Shown: positions 1 through 12,160 of the stretch, piece after piece
How the letters are laid out: each line of letters begins with the position of its first letter
Numbering within the stretch: position 1 is the stretch's first letter
Assembly (NCBI RefSeq): GCF_036850765.1
Contig: NC_089501.1
Location: 12,748,997-12,812,996 of the forward strand
Source of the DNA: Saccopteryx bilineata
Taxonomy: Eukaryota; Chordata; Mammalia; Chiroptera; Emballonuridae
Reading direction: 5' to 3'
Length of the DNA stretch: 64,000 nucleotides
Notes under the pieces: model-generated
The model's database searches: none
The model's input: the letters and a program-made list of their open reading frames with translations, nothing else
What the model was told of the DNA's origin: nothing
Program-made: the position numbers and the translations under genes

Positions 1-59
1 CCTTTTTTTATATTTTTGATTAATTCCTACTTCCCCAATATACTTCTAAGCTCCAAGAA

Positions 60-170
60 AACAAAACCCTAATCATCACAACAATTCTCAGAGCCTAGCA
101 CAGCACTTAGCTTTAAATAGACTCTCAATAAATACCTTTAAGTGAATACACAAATGAATAAAATGATTAT
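60..170 (+). repeat. L2 LINE 3'-end remnant
   Basis: The text 'gcctagcacagcacttag' followed by 'ctctcaataaatacc' and 'tgaatacacaaatgaat' matches the usual L2 3' end (a 'gcctggcacatag', 'ctcaataaatg', 'gaatgaatg' pattern). Diverged and short; recognition by eye. Confidence 0.45.
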
Positions 171-938
171 TTGGGAGGTGAGTCTTACAGTTAAAAGTCA
201 AAGCTGACTGAATAACTTCAAAACACAGGAAAAGAATATAAAGAGAATCGTCTGAAGGTTTGGAACAGAGAGCCAAAGAATGCCAGATTTTTATCAGTCA
301 TGACTATCCTCACAGCCAATCAGGTAATCACAGTCTTACAAGGAAGGTGATGGTAATAATAAGATAAGAATAATATTTGTATTCCACTTGTATATAATTG
401 ACAGTGTCATCAGCTACATTATAACACATTCTTATGAAAAATCTTGGGGTAGTCAGAACAGGTGTTTCAGGCTCCCCATTTTGTGCAGGAAGAATTTGCT
501 TGCTCAAGTCACGCATATAATGAGCAGTTCCAGTGTGTTGGCAGATGTGCAAAGCAGTTACACACGATCTCTCTAAAACTGTGCCGAATTTGGAGTGGGA
601 AACATACACTTGTTCTCAACTCATGATTTTACTCTACAGAACAGGTCAGAAATAAAGAAACCAGTGTATAAAAGAGTACCCCGGATTGAAAATACTATGA
701 AGACTTATTAAAATTTTTACCTAAATTCACAGAAAACTGCCCAAGTGTGACCTTAATAAAAACTAGGATGTTTGGGGGCACACCTATTTCTTTGTGAGTG
801 AATAGCTAGCTTTTATGATATCTCCCAGAGAAAATGTTAAACGCTAAATCATTAAACCATTGGTTTGAACTCGTGTAACAAGTCATATATTCATATATTC
901 TCATTTTCTATTTTAAAATTTCTCTTCATTTCACTGAC

Positions 939-1344
939 TTTTTTGTGACAGAGAGAGAGAGAGAGACAGACAGAGAGAGGGACAAATCGGGACAGACAGA
1001 CAGGAAAGGAGAGAGATGAAAAGCATCAATTCTTCATTGCAGCACATTAGTTGTTCATTGATTGCTTTCTTTCACATATGTGCCTTGACCAGGGGCTACA
1101 GCAAAATAAGTGACCACCTCAATCCAGCGACCTTGGGCTCAAGCCAGAGACCTTGGGCTTCATGCCAGTGACCTTTGGGTTCAAGCCAACGACCATGGGG
1201 TCATGTGTATTACCGCATTATCAAGCTAGTGACCTCACACTCAAGCTGGTGAGCCAGAGCTCAAGTCGGCGACCTTGAGGTTTCAAACCTGGGTCCTCTG
1301 CTTCCCAGTCCAACACTATCCACTGTGCCACCACCTGGTCAGGC
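939..1344 (-). repeat. SINE-A, older subfamily
   Basis: Reverse-strand tRNA-derived SINE. The 5' end is at 1344 (reverse complement of 'cctggtcaggc') and the GA-rich 3' end is near 940. The body has several near-repeats of 'caagccagcgacc', which mark a longer subfamily. Flanking copies TTCACTGAC (930-938) and TTCATTGAC (1345-1353) are a likely TSD with one mismatch. Confidence 0.9.
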
Positions 1345-1629
1345 TTCATTGACATTTTTAGAATAAAAAAAACATGAGAAGATTTACCCATTATTCTCTT
1401 TGATATTTTGCCTGAAAAAAATATTATATACAATACAAAGAATCAATCACTTTCAGTAGTTATGACTTATTGATAGCCAAACTTCAGGTTCTAAAAATGT
1501 TTCCATCGATATACTTTTGTGAAGTTAAATACGAATTCCTGTTTGTTGTTTGGGGATAAGGTTGGGTGCATAAGAGTCAAATTTTGAAAATGTAAAGCCA
1601 TATAAGATTTAAATAATTTTTCTTTTTAT

Positions 1630-1951
1630 TTACAGAGAAAGAGAGAGAGTCAGAGACAGGGATAGATAGGGACAGACAGATAGGAACAGAGAGAGATAAG
1701 AAGCATCAATCATCAGTTTTTCGTTGCGACACCTCAGTTGTTCATTGATTGCTTTCTCATATGTGCCTTGACCGTGTGCCTTCAGCAGACCAAGTAACCC
1801 CTTGCTCAAGCAAGTGACCTTGGGTCCAAGCTGGTGAGCTTTGCTCAAACCAGATGAGCCCATGCTCAAGCTGGCGACCTCGGGGTCTCAAACTTGGGTC
1901 TTCTGCATCCTAGTCCGACGCTCTATCCACTGCGCCACTGCCTGGTCAGGC
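1630..1951 (-). repeat. SINE-A
   Basis: Reverse-strand SINE-A: GA-rich tail at low coordinates, then 'gttcattgattgctttctc' and 'catatgtgccttgacc', ending at 'gcctggtcaggc'. AT-rich flanks make the TSD uncertain (about TAAATAAT/TAAATAAA). Confidence 0.9.
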
Positions 1952-2275
1952 TAAATAAATATTTATATAAGTAAAACTATCCTAAAATTATAGTTTATAT
2001 TACAAATATGAACTATGAAGCTTAAATAAGTTTTTCTAAAATATTGGTTAAAAATTAATCAAACATTTCAAAAGTAAAGCAAAGTTATCATTTATTCTTT
2101 CTATAGAAAATGGTATTACAAATTCACTGTCACATAAAGAGTGAAAAAAATAAAGTAAAAAATGTAGGTGAAATTTTATTTAGATGTCAGTTCATTAATA
2201 TTTTACTACTGTTATAAGGTTTATTATTTGTCAACTCCCTAAAAAAACTTTATAGTGATTTCTTCTTCTGTTCTG

Positions 2276-2313
2276 TATAAGTACCACGCACTAACCGATT
2301 GCGCCCCTGGAGC
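2276..2313 (-). pseudogene. tRNA-Ile(UAU) 5'-half retrocopy
   Basis: The minus strand of these 38 bases matches, from memory, the 5' half of mammalian tRNA-Ile(UAU), from G1 through the UAU anticodon to A37, with about three changes; two look like CpG decay. A37 is also where this tRNA's intron begins, so the copy ends at the exon-intron boundary or anticodon cleavage site. A perfect 15-bp direct repeat TCTTCTTCTGTTCTG lies at 2261-2275 and 2317-2331, leaving three extra bases (2314-2316) on the 5' side. There is no poly(A) tail. It resembles a tailless retropseudogene and cannot be a functional tRNA, because the 3' half is absent. Confidence 0.72.
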
Positions 2314-2331
2314 TCCTCTTCTTCTGTTCTG

Positions 2332-3469
2332 AATAAATATTCCCCTTCCTACTAAGTTTTGTCCACATGGTTCTGTATTTTCTTGAAAAGGATCACCCCC
2401 TCCAGATTATATTAGTTGTAGGCACAAAACATAGATCAACCTTTGTTCAGAAACATTTTCTGAGACAGGAACACCCAATGACAAGACTCAATTTCCTCAT
2501 TTCCCGAGTTTCATACATACACTTACACAAGACACTTTAAACTTTGCATCATAAAAATTTTTAAACATATTTCTAAAAAGAGAAAATCGTATAATGACCC
2601 ACTTTTCTCCAAAATCAGCTTCAATCATTATCAACATTTTTAAACCTTATCTATTGTAGCATATACTTAATTTTTCTGAATACAAATGGTTTCTACATTT
2701 GTTTGGAAAATTGGAGTAAACGAAAAAGAGGTAGTAAAATTTCAATGGTTTCATGGTTGTTCTTTAAGGTGATATTTAACGATTAGTTAAATATTAAAAT
2801 CAAATTATTCTTGTTCTTTAGAAACTAAAAAGGTGAGACTTTCAATGTTTTAAATGTTGGGAAACACCTAAAATGAAAAATATGGAAATAAATATTTATT
2901 GAGACCTACTATGAGATAGGAATAAAAAAAAAGACGACTATATTTGCTTAGAAGTTTACATTATCATTGGAAAAACACACATGTACACCAGTATTAAAAA
3001 AATAAATAAATAATAATAAGCTACCTACTCAGGCCATATACATCATTTTGATGTCAGATAATTAGAAAAATATATTTTTTAAAGAAATGCATTATAATTA
3101 ATACATATGGTCAATATGTCAATAGTGCAGACAAGATTTCACAAATAATGTTTGAGAAGGCAGAGACTATTAAAAAAAAACTCACACAGTACAATTTTCT
3201 GAAATATATAACTATACTTCCACCTTTGAATTAAATGCTATTTTTAGGAGTTTGGATTGACAAGTAGAGAACAAGGACTCTATGCTTCATAATATATCTA
3301 TGCTGTCTACAATCTTCATGCCAGTGTATGTCATTAATTGAAATCAAATTTACAGCAATGATTATGTCACCTAAATAAAGCTTATCCAAACTAACATAAG
3401 AAAAAGTAGAATATCTTAATCTTACATTAGTTATAGAATTTATTTATAATTTAAAACCTTCCCAATAAG
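2332..3469. other. AT-rich intron without recognised features
   Basis: Apart from short A/T runs and an (AAAT)n stretch near 3000-3016, I recognise nothing here. No open frame of note. Confidence 0.6.
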
Positions 3470-3645
3470 AAAACTTCATGTTTCCAGGGCTTTGCTGGTA
3501 AATTCTACCAAAATTTACGAAAGAAACGATATAAACTTACACACAAACTCTATCAGAAAATACAAAAAATACAGTATTTTCCAATTTATTTAATGAGGCT
3601 AGAATTACCCTATCAAAACCAAAGACATTCAAGAAACCTACAGAA

Positions 3646-3967
3646 GCCTGACCAAGCGGTGGTACAGTGGGTAGAGTTTCAGACTAGGACGCAAAGGGCC
3701 CAGGTTCAAAACCCCGAGGTCACAAGCTTGAGTGTGGGCTCATCTGGTTTGAGCAAGGCTCACCAGCTTGAGCTCATGGTCACTGGTTTGAGCAAGGGGT
3801 CACTCGGTCTGACGTAGCTCCCCAGTCAAGGCACATGTGAGAAAGCAATCAATGAACAACTAAGGTGTCACAACAAAGAACTGATGCTTCTGATCTCTCT
3901 CACTTTCTGTCTGTCTGTCCCTATCTGTGCCTCTCTCTAGCTCTCTGTCTCAGTCACACAAAAAAAG
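3646..3967 (+). repeat. SINE-A inserted in L1
   Basis: Forward SINE-A from GCCTGACCAAGCGGTGG through 'aatcaatgaacaactaagg' to a CT-rich end and short A run. L1 text resumes after it. The flanks 'ctacagaa' and 'ctgcagaa' are a probable TSD. Confidence 0.9.
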
Positions 3968-4504
3968 GAGAAAAGAAAACTGCAGAAAATATCTCTCATG
4001 TGCAAAGATACAAAAATCTTTAAACTATTTTAGTAAATCAAATTCAAGAATATAGAAAATAAACAATGTATCACAACTAGGTAGGGATTATCTAGGAAGA
4101 AAGTTGACCATGTTAATGGACTAAATGCAGAAAAAGCTTTTGAAAAATTCAACACCTCTTCATGATTCAAAGCAAAGCACTTCACAAATTTAAAATAGAA
4201 AGTTTGCTCAATCTGAAAAAATTGGGAAATAATAACAAAAAGCCCTTCACCTAACATCATACTCAGTGGTGAAATGAGAACAGAACAGAGATACAAGCAG
4301 TAATATACCTTGAAGGAGAGACAAAGTCTGCAGTTCGAATTCCAGGCAACTTAACTACTGACTAAAACAGAAAGCCATTAATTCTCAAAAGAATGAGATA
4401 GAATCTAGGGTAGCTATAACAATATTGCAAAAAACAAGAAGGTATGATTCATACTCAGGGAGAAAACCGCAGTCAATAAAAACTAACTCTAGGTAGGCTT
4501 AGAG

Positions 4505-4825
4505 CAGGGGTCGGGAACCTTTTTTGGCTGAGAGAGCTATAAACGCCACATATTTTAAAATGTAATTCCGTGAGAGCCATACAAAGACCCATGTACGTTA
4601 AGCATTATTCAATAAAAATTTGGTGTTGTCCCAGTGGACAGCTGTGATGGGCTCCAGCCACCCGCAACCATGAACATGAGCGGTAGGAAATGAATGGACT
4701 GTAATACATGAGAATGTTTTATATTTTTAACGTTATTATTTTTTTATTAAAGATTTATCTGCGAGCCAGATGCAGCCATCAAAAGAGCCACATCTGGTTT
4801 GCAAGCCATAGGTTCCCGACCCCTG
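4505..4825. mobile_element. hAT-type MITE, copy 1 (321 bp)
   Basis: Terminal inverted repeats CAGGGGTCGGGAACCTTTT and AGGTTCCCGACCCCTG bound a 321-bp element with no coding capacity. The 8-bp flanks GCTTAGAG (4497-4504) and CCTTAGAG (4826-4833) form a TSD with one mismatch, as expected for hAT elements. A second copy of exactly the same length lies at 39670-39990. Confidence 0.9.
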
Positions 4826-5445
4826 CCTTAGAGATTGGTTTTGAAAACAGGCAAACGATTTGAACAGTGACTTCACAAAAGGAGATGTATTGTAAGATTG
4901 GCCAACGTGCAAAGGAGAAGGTGTCAACACCATTAGTCACTAAGGAAAGGCAAATTAAAACCACAGTGAGATATTTCATGTGCAGTGGAATGGCTACATT
5001 TTAAAAGAATGAGAATATCTAACATTTGCAAGATATAATGTAGCTCTCCTATCTTTTAAGAGTATAAAAAATACAAACTTTTTGGAGAGCTATTCGGCAA
5101 TATTTTACAAAGTTAAACATATATTTACCCTATGACACAGCAATTCTATTCTTGGGTTTTTACTTTTAAAATTGGAAACATGTGTCCTCAAATAGAATTG
5201 TACAAAAATGTTGATAGCTACTTTACTTATAATGGGCAATGCTAGGAAACAGCCCAAATGTCCGTCAACCGGAGAATGAAAAACTCAAATTTATAGTCAT
5301 ACAATGAACTAGTATTCAGCACTTAAAATCAAACTCATGATACATGCAACAACATGGTTGAGTCCACAAACCATCATGATGAGCAAAAGAAGCAAGACAC
5401 AAAAAAGTAAATGTTGCATGATTGTATGCATTAAGTGCCAGAACA

Positions 5446-5582
5446 GGCCTGACTTGTGGTGGCGCAATGGACAAAGCATCGACCGGGAACGCTGAGGTCA
5501 CGGTTTGAAACACTGCACTTGTCTGGTCAAGGCACATATGGCAGTTGACGCTTCCTGCTCCTCCCCCGCCCCCTCCCCTGTG

Positions 5583-5625
<43 letters not shown>

Positions 5626-5656
5626 TAAAATGAATAAATAAAAAGAAAATAAATAA
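5446..5656 (+). repeat. SINE-C with perfect 12-bp TSD
   Basis: tRNA-like head 'gcctgacttgtggtggcgca', a middle with 'ggtcaaggcacatatgg', then a long CT tract and an AAATA tail. The TSD AGTGCCAGAACA at 5434-5445 and 5657-5668 is perfect. Inserted in the old L1. Confidence 0.93.
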
Positions 5657-6345
5657 AGTGCCAGAACAGACACAACTTAGTCTGGCAATAGACATCACAC
5701 TGTCCAGGGGCAGGGGCAGGGGAAAGCCTGAAAGGGATTGTAAAGAAAATTTCTGAGGTTGTGGGAATGTCCTTTATCTAATTGGTGTGTTGGTTATACA
5801 GTGCATACATTTATCAAACCATCCAAATGTAAGCTCAAGATCTGTGCATTTTCTCTATATAAACTGTACTTTATAAAATTAATTTCTAAAAAAAAAATCT
5901 TATTTTGTTTTTATATCCAAGTACTTCCTTAAACTTGAAAATACCTCAATTGGCATATGTGAAACAGATTCAATTGTGAAGTTTGACCTCAGAAATCTCC
6001 CTTTCCGGTGCTATGGGCGCCTGAGAGTGTCCCTTCCTCCTTCTCCTCATATTAGACAGCTCTGTGTGAATATAACTGCCCTGTTCCCACTTCCTCAGGG
6101 TCCTGCTCTCAGTGAAGGAGTGGGAATGAAAAGGTGAGTCACTTGAGGATATTAATATCTGCTTCCCTGGTGAGATATCTATCTTTTCTAAAAAGATCTT
6201 CTGGAGAGAGGGCTTTAACTTAAAGTCCAGCAAAAATTTCAAGCTCCATGACTAGGAGAAATTGGGATTAGCGCGGCCCCAGAACATCTGTTAAATGATA
6301 ACACATAGGCTGCCAGTTTCTTTGTTTATAAAGGTATAGACATAC

Positions 6346-6753
6346 ATATATATATATATATATATATTTTGTATTTTTCTGAAGCTAGAAACGGGAGAGA
6401 CAGTCAGACAGACTCCCACATGCGCCCGACCGGGATCCACCCGGCACGCCCACCAGGGGGCCACGCTCTGCCCACTGGGGGGTGATGCTCTGCCCCTCAG
6501 GGGCATCTCTCTGTTGCGACCAGAGCCACTCTAGCGCCTGGGGCAGAGGCCAAGGAGCCATCTCCAGCGCCCGGGCATCTTTGCTCCAATGGAGCCTCGG
6601 CTGTGGGAGGGGAAGAGAGAGACAGAGAGGAAGGAGAGGGGGAGGGGTGGAGAAGCAGGTGGGCGCTTCCCCTGTGTGCCCTGGCCGGGGATCGAACCAG
6701 GGACCTCTGCACGCCAGGCCGACGCTCTACCACTGAGCCAACCAGCCAGGGCC
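6346..6753 (-). repeat. SINE-B with (TA)n tail
   Basis: Reverse-strand SINE-B; 5' end at 6753, 3' end near 6367, followed outward by a (TA)n run (6346-6366). TSD AGACATAC at 6338-6345 and again from 6754. The open frames across it are products of the GC-rich SINE body. Confidence 0.93.
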
Positions 6754-6926
6754 AGACATACTCATAATTTTTAGAGGACTAGTGGAGGCTCAAAGCCTGG
6801 AGTCAAGAAAATACCTAATCTGTAATATATTATACAAAGTTATGGTTCGGGGTTTTTTGTTTGTTTTTTCAGAAAGGAATTACTGTAGTAAGACTGGGAA
6901 GTAAATAAAAAATATATTGTTTGGAT

Positions 6927-7115
6927 CCTTGCCAGTTAGCTCAGTGAGTTAAGAGCATCCTCCCGAAACAAGTTTGCAGGTTCGATCCCAAGTCAGGACA
7001 CACACACGGGAAGAACCAAAGAATGCACAACTGAGTGGAACAACAAATGAATGCTTCCCTTCCCCCTCCCATCTTTCTCCTTTTCTTTTTCTGTCTCTCT
7101 AAACATCAGTAAAAA
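6927..7115 (+). repeat. SINE-D, diverged tRNA-derived SINE
   Basis: Head 'gccagttagctcagtgag', B-box-like 'gcaggttcgatccc', then 'caactgagtggaacaacaa' and a CT-rich tail. No clear TSD. Confidence 0.75.
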
Positions 7116-7117
7116 TT

Positions 7118-7565
7118 AAGCTCTGGTTGGATAGCTTGGTTGGTTAGCAGTGGTCTCCAACCTTTTTTGGGCCACGGACCGGTTTGATGTTAGAAAGTAT
7201 TTTCACAGACCAGCCTTTAGGGTGGGATGGATAAATGTATCACGTGGCTGAGACAAGCGTCAAGAGTGAGCCTTAGTTAGATGTAACAGAGGGAATCTGG
7301 TCATTTTTTAAAAATAAAACATCGTTCAGACTTAAATATAAATAAAACAGAAATAATGTAAGTTATTTATTCTTTCTCTGCGAACCGGTACCAAATAGCC
7401 CACGGACTGGTACCAGTCCATGGGCCGGGGATTGGGGATCACCGGATTAGAGCATCATCCCGGAAAGCAGATATTGCCAGTTTGATTCTTCAGTCAGGGC
7501 ACATACAGGAACAGCTTGATGTCCCTATCTGTCTCTCTCTCTACCTCTCTTTCAAAAAATAAAAA
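7118..7565 (+). repeat. SINE-D split by a hAT element
   Basis: The SINE head 'ctggttggatagcttggt' (7122-7140) is separated from its continuation 'agagcatcatcccgg' (7450 on) by the hAT element at 7148-7444. The CT-rich tail ends near 7565. Confidence 0.75.
7148..7444. mobile_element. hAT-type MITE nested in a SINE-D
   Basis: Terminal repeats CAGTGGTCTCCAACC and, reversed, CGGTGATCCCCAATCC, about 297 bp, non-coding. The interior has 'gccacggaccgg' near the left end and 'gtccatgggccgggg' near the right. The host SINE reads continuously if the element is removed. TSD is imperfect (GGTTAG/GATTAG core). Confidence 0.8.
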
Positions 7566-7616
7566 AGTATTGTTTGTTTTCACTGTTAGAAAAATTATTA
7601 TAAACTTAATCTTAGT

Positions 7617-7642
7617 GTATATATATATATATATATATATAT
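7617..7642. repeat. (TA)n microsatellite
   Basis: Alternating TA over about 26 bp in intron sequence. Confidence 0.95.
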
Positions 7643-8639
7643 AATATGCTGTATTTCAGTATAAAAATATTATTTTAAATTTCAGTTCTAAAAGGAAATT
7701 CTTACCGATACTGGTGAAGTCATCATGAACTTCAACCTGGACTGTAAACATATTTTCAGAATAAGGAAGCCCTTTCTAGAAATAATAAAGCTTGAAGCCA
7801 CATCCTTATAATTTTGACCTTTTAAAAGACCAGACTTATTAGCGACCCAAACACCCGAGGTATATGATTGTATCTTTCTTTGTTCTAGTCTGTTCCTCAA
7901 CAATGTCTTTACTATATATTACTGAGCTTTTCTGTGTTATAGTCCTTTGTTAGTATGAGTCATCTACCATCAGTTCTCTAATCCAGGATGGTAAACACTC
8001 TGAGAAGAGCAAGCTACAGTTCTCTGTTTATAACTTGACTCCAAAGTCTGCCATTTACCCATTATAAATGAGTATGTATAACATGTGGCATGAGTTCTGG
8101 CCTCAGTTTCCTCATTAACATTTTTATTGGATGCTTCTCCTTTTAGTATTCTACCAGCAACTCTGTAAGACACAGAGAAAAAGGGTCCTGCCTGTCCATA
8201 GTCTTCCTTCCTTCATGACAATACCAACAGAAGAAGTACTTTCTGTCTTTTTATACAAGGGTTGGCAAAGGTAGGTTTGTTTATGGTTGTAAGTATGTAA
8301 AACACAAATTTAATAAAGCTTTTGTCATAATCATAACCTGCATATCTTTTCCCATATGAACTGTAGACATATTTTTGCCTGCCCCTATAGACTATGCTTA
8401 ATCTATCCAAGTATTCATTTACAGAGTTTTTAACTTTGGAATCAAGTCTACTGATTTCAGTTGAGAAGAGTATAGCAAGTAATACTCTAATAAAAATTTG
8501 TTGGTGTACAAGAAAACAAGGAGAAAATCTTCAGGGTCTAAGCAAAGAGATCTTAAAATTTTCACCAAAAGTTGGTTCATAATAACAACACATGATACCT
8601 CAGAAAAATTAAAAACTCTTTCTTTGTGGCAGAGCTCTT

Positions 8640-9640
8640 TAGCAGGATAAAAAGACAACGTATAGACAAAGAGGAAATATGTAAAGTATTTGCAAACCAC
8701 ATATAGGGCAAAGGACTCAAATCTTGAACATATAAAGAATTAGCAAATCTAACAGTGGAAAGCTATCTGTTAAGAAAATGGGGGAAAAACATAAAGAGAC
8801 AGTTCATGGAAGAGGATAAACAAAGGACAAAGAAACAAATTTTAAAAAAATGTTCAATATTATTACTACCGGTTAGGCAAATGTAAATTAAAATCACAAA
8901 ATACCATTACCACTAATCAGAATGACTAAAATAATAAACAATGACAATACTTATTGATGGATTACTCATATATTCTTGGTAGGACTTTAAAATGGTGCAC
9001 TCAGGATAAAATTTTGATAGATTTATAAAACTAAAATGCAACTATCACATGCTCAGCAATTGCAGTCATGGGGATTCATCCCAGAGAAATAAAAGCTTAC
9101 ATTCACACAAACCCTGTATATGAATATTTAATTATAATAGCCAAAAAAAGTACATAAATCAGACGCCTTTCAATGGGTGAACAGTTAAATAAACTGTGTG
9201 TTTTCATACCATGAAATACTATTCATCGCTACCATGGCATACTACTCAACAACAGAAAGGAACAAACTATCAATACAAGCAACACCCTAAATAAATTGCC
9301 AGGGAATTATATTGAGTGATGGTGGGGAAGATCAATCACAAAACATATGATTCTATTTATATAACATTACTGAAATAAAATTAAAGAAATAAAAAGTAGT
9401 TAATAGTTGTCTATGGTCAGTGCTAGAAACTGGAGGAGCCAGGGTGGTGTGTTCAGAAGCAGGGCAGTGATGACGATAAAAGAAGAAGAAGAGGAAGTCT
9501 TGTGATGATGGAATTGTCTGTATTGTGATTATATTGATATCAATATCCTGGCTCTGATATTGCAGAAGAGTATATAGCACAATCTCTGTGTCCCAGTTTC
9601 CTATTAAAATATTTGAAGTCAGTGAAATATTGAATAAGAC
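8640..9640 (+). repeat. L1 LINE 3' region, diverged
   Basis: Shows the L1 ORF2 C-terminal and 3'UTR order: 'gtatttgcaaaccac', 'aaaggactcaaatcttgaac', 'tgttcaatattattac', 'gcaaatgtaaattaaaatc', 'tcatcccagagaaataaaag'. No open frame remains. Confidence 0.8.
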
Positions 9641-9692
9641 ATACTAATTGGTAAGGACATTCTAAGTGACTGAAAAAAAGATAAACCTAGAG

Positions 9693-10499
9693 CAGTGGCT
9701 CTCAAAGTGATTTCCAGGTGCACTCTGTGGTATTCCAGAGAAATATGTGCCTGTTGGGAACCAAAAAACCAACAGGGTTTGTGGAGTTAAGATTTTGGGG
9801 GGATAGAGGTGTGGGGAATGGCTGTAAGCTGACAATCTGCCCAATCCCCCACCTCACTTGCCTGATTAGGTTGCAAACGGCTGTTAAGCTATGGTGTTGG
9901 ATTGTTTACACTACCCCCCATGTTCCCGGGAAAGACTGGAGGCAAGTTTCTTCTATCCTTTGTTTGGTGTAAAGTTAAGATGATATGTATGGGGTTTTCT
10001 GCATTCAACACAGTTAAGAGAAAAAAGAGAGGAATTCCTTAATGTATTGATGAGGAAATGAGAGTTTGCCTTTCAAATATATGCCCAAACATTAAAGAAA
10101 TTGCTAGGACACATCAGGCTCATGTTTCTCATAAACACAAGAATGAAAAACCTTAACACATTCGCACCAGGACCTGCCAAATTTACTAACTCTTACTAAG
10201 AATGTATCTATATATATAAAAAGATAAACTTTTTTGTCATTTTTTAACCCCTTTTTTACAAATTCTAAAAAGCATAACTCAAAAATGTAACATAAAAATG
10301 ATTTTAATGTCAGAATAAATTTAATTTTGTCATATTTATTTCATTTAATTACCATAAAAGCACGCTTGGGCTTAATATTTTTTCTTTAATATTTGACTTA
10401 ATTATTATAACATATTTCTCAGAAATTTGTATATACTGCGCCTACAATTATTTGTAGGATTTTAAGTGGCCTCGACTTCAAAGAGTTTAAGAACCACCG
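9693..10499. mobile_element. hAT element, non-autonomous, 807 bp
   Basis: Terminal repeats CAGTGGCTCTCAAAGTG and, reversed, CGGTGGTTCTTAAACTC, similar to the 'cagtggttctcaaac' ends of Charlie/MER5-type hAT elements. The 8-bp flanks ACCTAGAG (9685-9692) and AACTAAAG (10500-10507) match at six of eight. The interior is AT-rich, with a small open stretch (9718-9972) that I do not recognise as transposase. Confidence 0.75.
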
Positions 10500-10641
10500 A
10501 ACTAAAGTAATTCTTAAGCTATAGTGCCCATAAATTTGATTTTGTTGTTGCTATTTTAAGTAGTCTCACATCCATGGCCAAAGCATAATAAGGACAAATA
10601 GAACACTCAAAGTAGATCAAACATCAGCTACTATGAGAAGT

Positions 10642-10713
10642 TGATAGATAGATTAGATAGATAGATAGATAGATGATAGATAGATGATAAATACATAGGT
10701 AGGTAGATAGATA
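10642..10713. repeat. (GATA)n microsatellite
   Basis: Imperfect GATA/TAGA repeats over about 70 bp, interrupted by GATGATA and ATAAATAC units. Confidence 0.95.
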
Positions 10714-11038
10714 GGCTTGTTTCTACTTATGAAAAGGTGTCAGAAATGTGGATAAGGTATCCTTCAAGGAGCCAAATTCTTTGGGATTCAAGTTAAAGCA
10801 GGCAGCTCTTTCAAAAAAGAGTATAAAGAGCAAGGTTCTGAGAGGTCAAAAGATGAGTTATTAAAGAGACAATTCTCACAAATGATTTCACAGAAGAAAG
10901 GAAATGCAGCATACAAGTGAATGATGCCATTAATTGGGACCTGGAGAAACAAAGTAAGTTGCAGAAAAGTGGAGTAAGAAATAAGGTTAGGGTAGAAAAG
11001 AGATGTCATAAAAAATCTCAAAATGTATTGGATACTGG

Positions 11039-11409
11039 CCCTGGCCAGTTGGCTCAGTGGTAGAGCATCAGCCCCGTGTGTAGGAGTCCTGGGTTTGATT
11101 CCAAGACAGGGCACAGAGGAGAAGCGCCCATCTGCTTCTCCACCCTTCCCCCTCTCTTTTCTCTCTATTTCTCTCTTCCCCTCCTACAGTCAAGGCTCCA
11201 TTGGAGCAAGGTTGGCCCGGGTGCTGAGGATGGCTCCATGGCCTCCACCTCACGCGCTAGAATGACTCCAGTTGCAACAGAAAAATGCCCCAGATGGGCA
11301 GAGCATCCCCCCCCCTAGCAGGCTTGCTGGGTGGATCTTGATCGAGAGCATGCAGAAGTCTGTCTCTCTGCTTCCCTGCTTTTCACTTCAGAAAAACACA
11401 AAAATAAAA
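11039..11409 (+). repeat. SINE-B with 18-bp TSD
   Basis: Full-length forward SINE-B. The TSD AAATGTATTGGATACTGG (11021-11038) recurs at 11410-11427 with one mismatch. The open frames across it are SINE body. Confidence 0.95.
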
Positions 11410-12160
11410 AAATGTATTGGAAACTGGCCATCATCTTTGCTTTATGCAGAACAATGTGCTCCCACAGGGGTAGGATTGGCCTTAAAGAGTTAACCATGGA
11501 CCATCCTAAACTGTTAAATGTGTTGAAAATAGCAATTATTATTTCACATGGTTATTATAAGGACTAATGAGAAAATATGTTTAAATCATCGAGCAGTGTT
11601 CAAATACACTTACTCTTTAAGATACTAATAGTACAAAACAAAACAGTTCCTCAACAGAAAAAAGACAAGGAGAAATAATCTTTGAGGTGCTGAATAGGAT
11701 GATAGATAATACTTATATAATTAATATTACATAAGCAAATAAATATTATATAATGAATATAAAGCAGCTTAAATGATCCAACAGGTTATAGACTTTAAGA
11801 CTAGTTTAAGAAAACAAATCTAACTGTATATCTCTTTCTTGAGCACCAGACAGAAAAACACAGAAATTATTAAGGTAAAATATTAGATAGATAAGTAGCT
11901 ATAATTGTTTAAATTTTGAGAAAGTAGAGTTTGGAGTTTTGTTTAGCTTTTTAAACAACACAATAAAGAAGTTCATAATAATTGATAGCAGTCATAGTGA
12001 AAAATTAATATATGTTTAAATATATAAAATAGGATAAATCAAAAAGCATATATCAAGAACTATCTGAAATTAAAAGGAAAAACTAGAGATATTTAACTTA
12101 ATATTTGAGGTTTACAACAGATACAATAAACAAAAATTTTTAGTGGCTTAAAGAAGAAAA

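Larger units (their letters stand above)
3470..5890 (+). repeat. Old L1 LINE, ORF2 and 3' region, interrupted
   Basis: Diverged L1 text on the plus strand: an ORF2-like start ('gctttgctggtaaattctac'), 'gcagaaaaagcttttgaaaa' near 4130, 'caacatcatactcagtgg'-type text near 4255, then 3' untranslated text with 'tatgacacagcaattct' near 5131 and 'gtccgtcaaccggagaatg' near 5260. It is broken by a SINE-A (3646), a hAT MITE (4505) and a SINE-C (5446). All frames are closed. Confidence 0.75.

Noticed and set aside
10642..10713. CRISPR-like repeat array
   Set aside because: Simple tetranucleotide repeat with no spacers; the DNA is mammalian.
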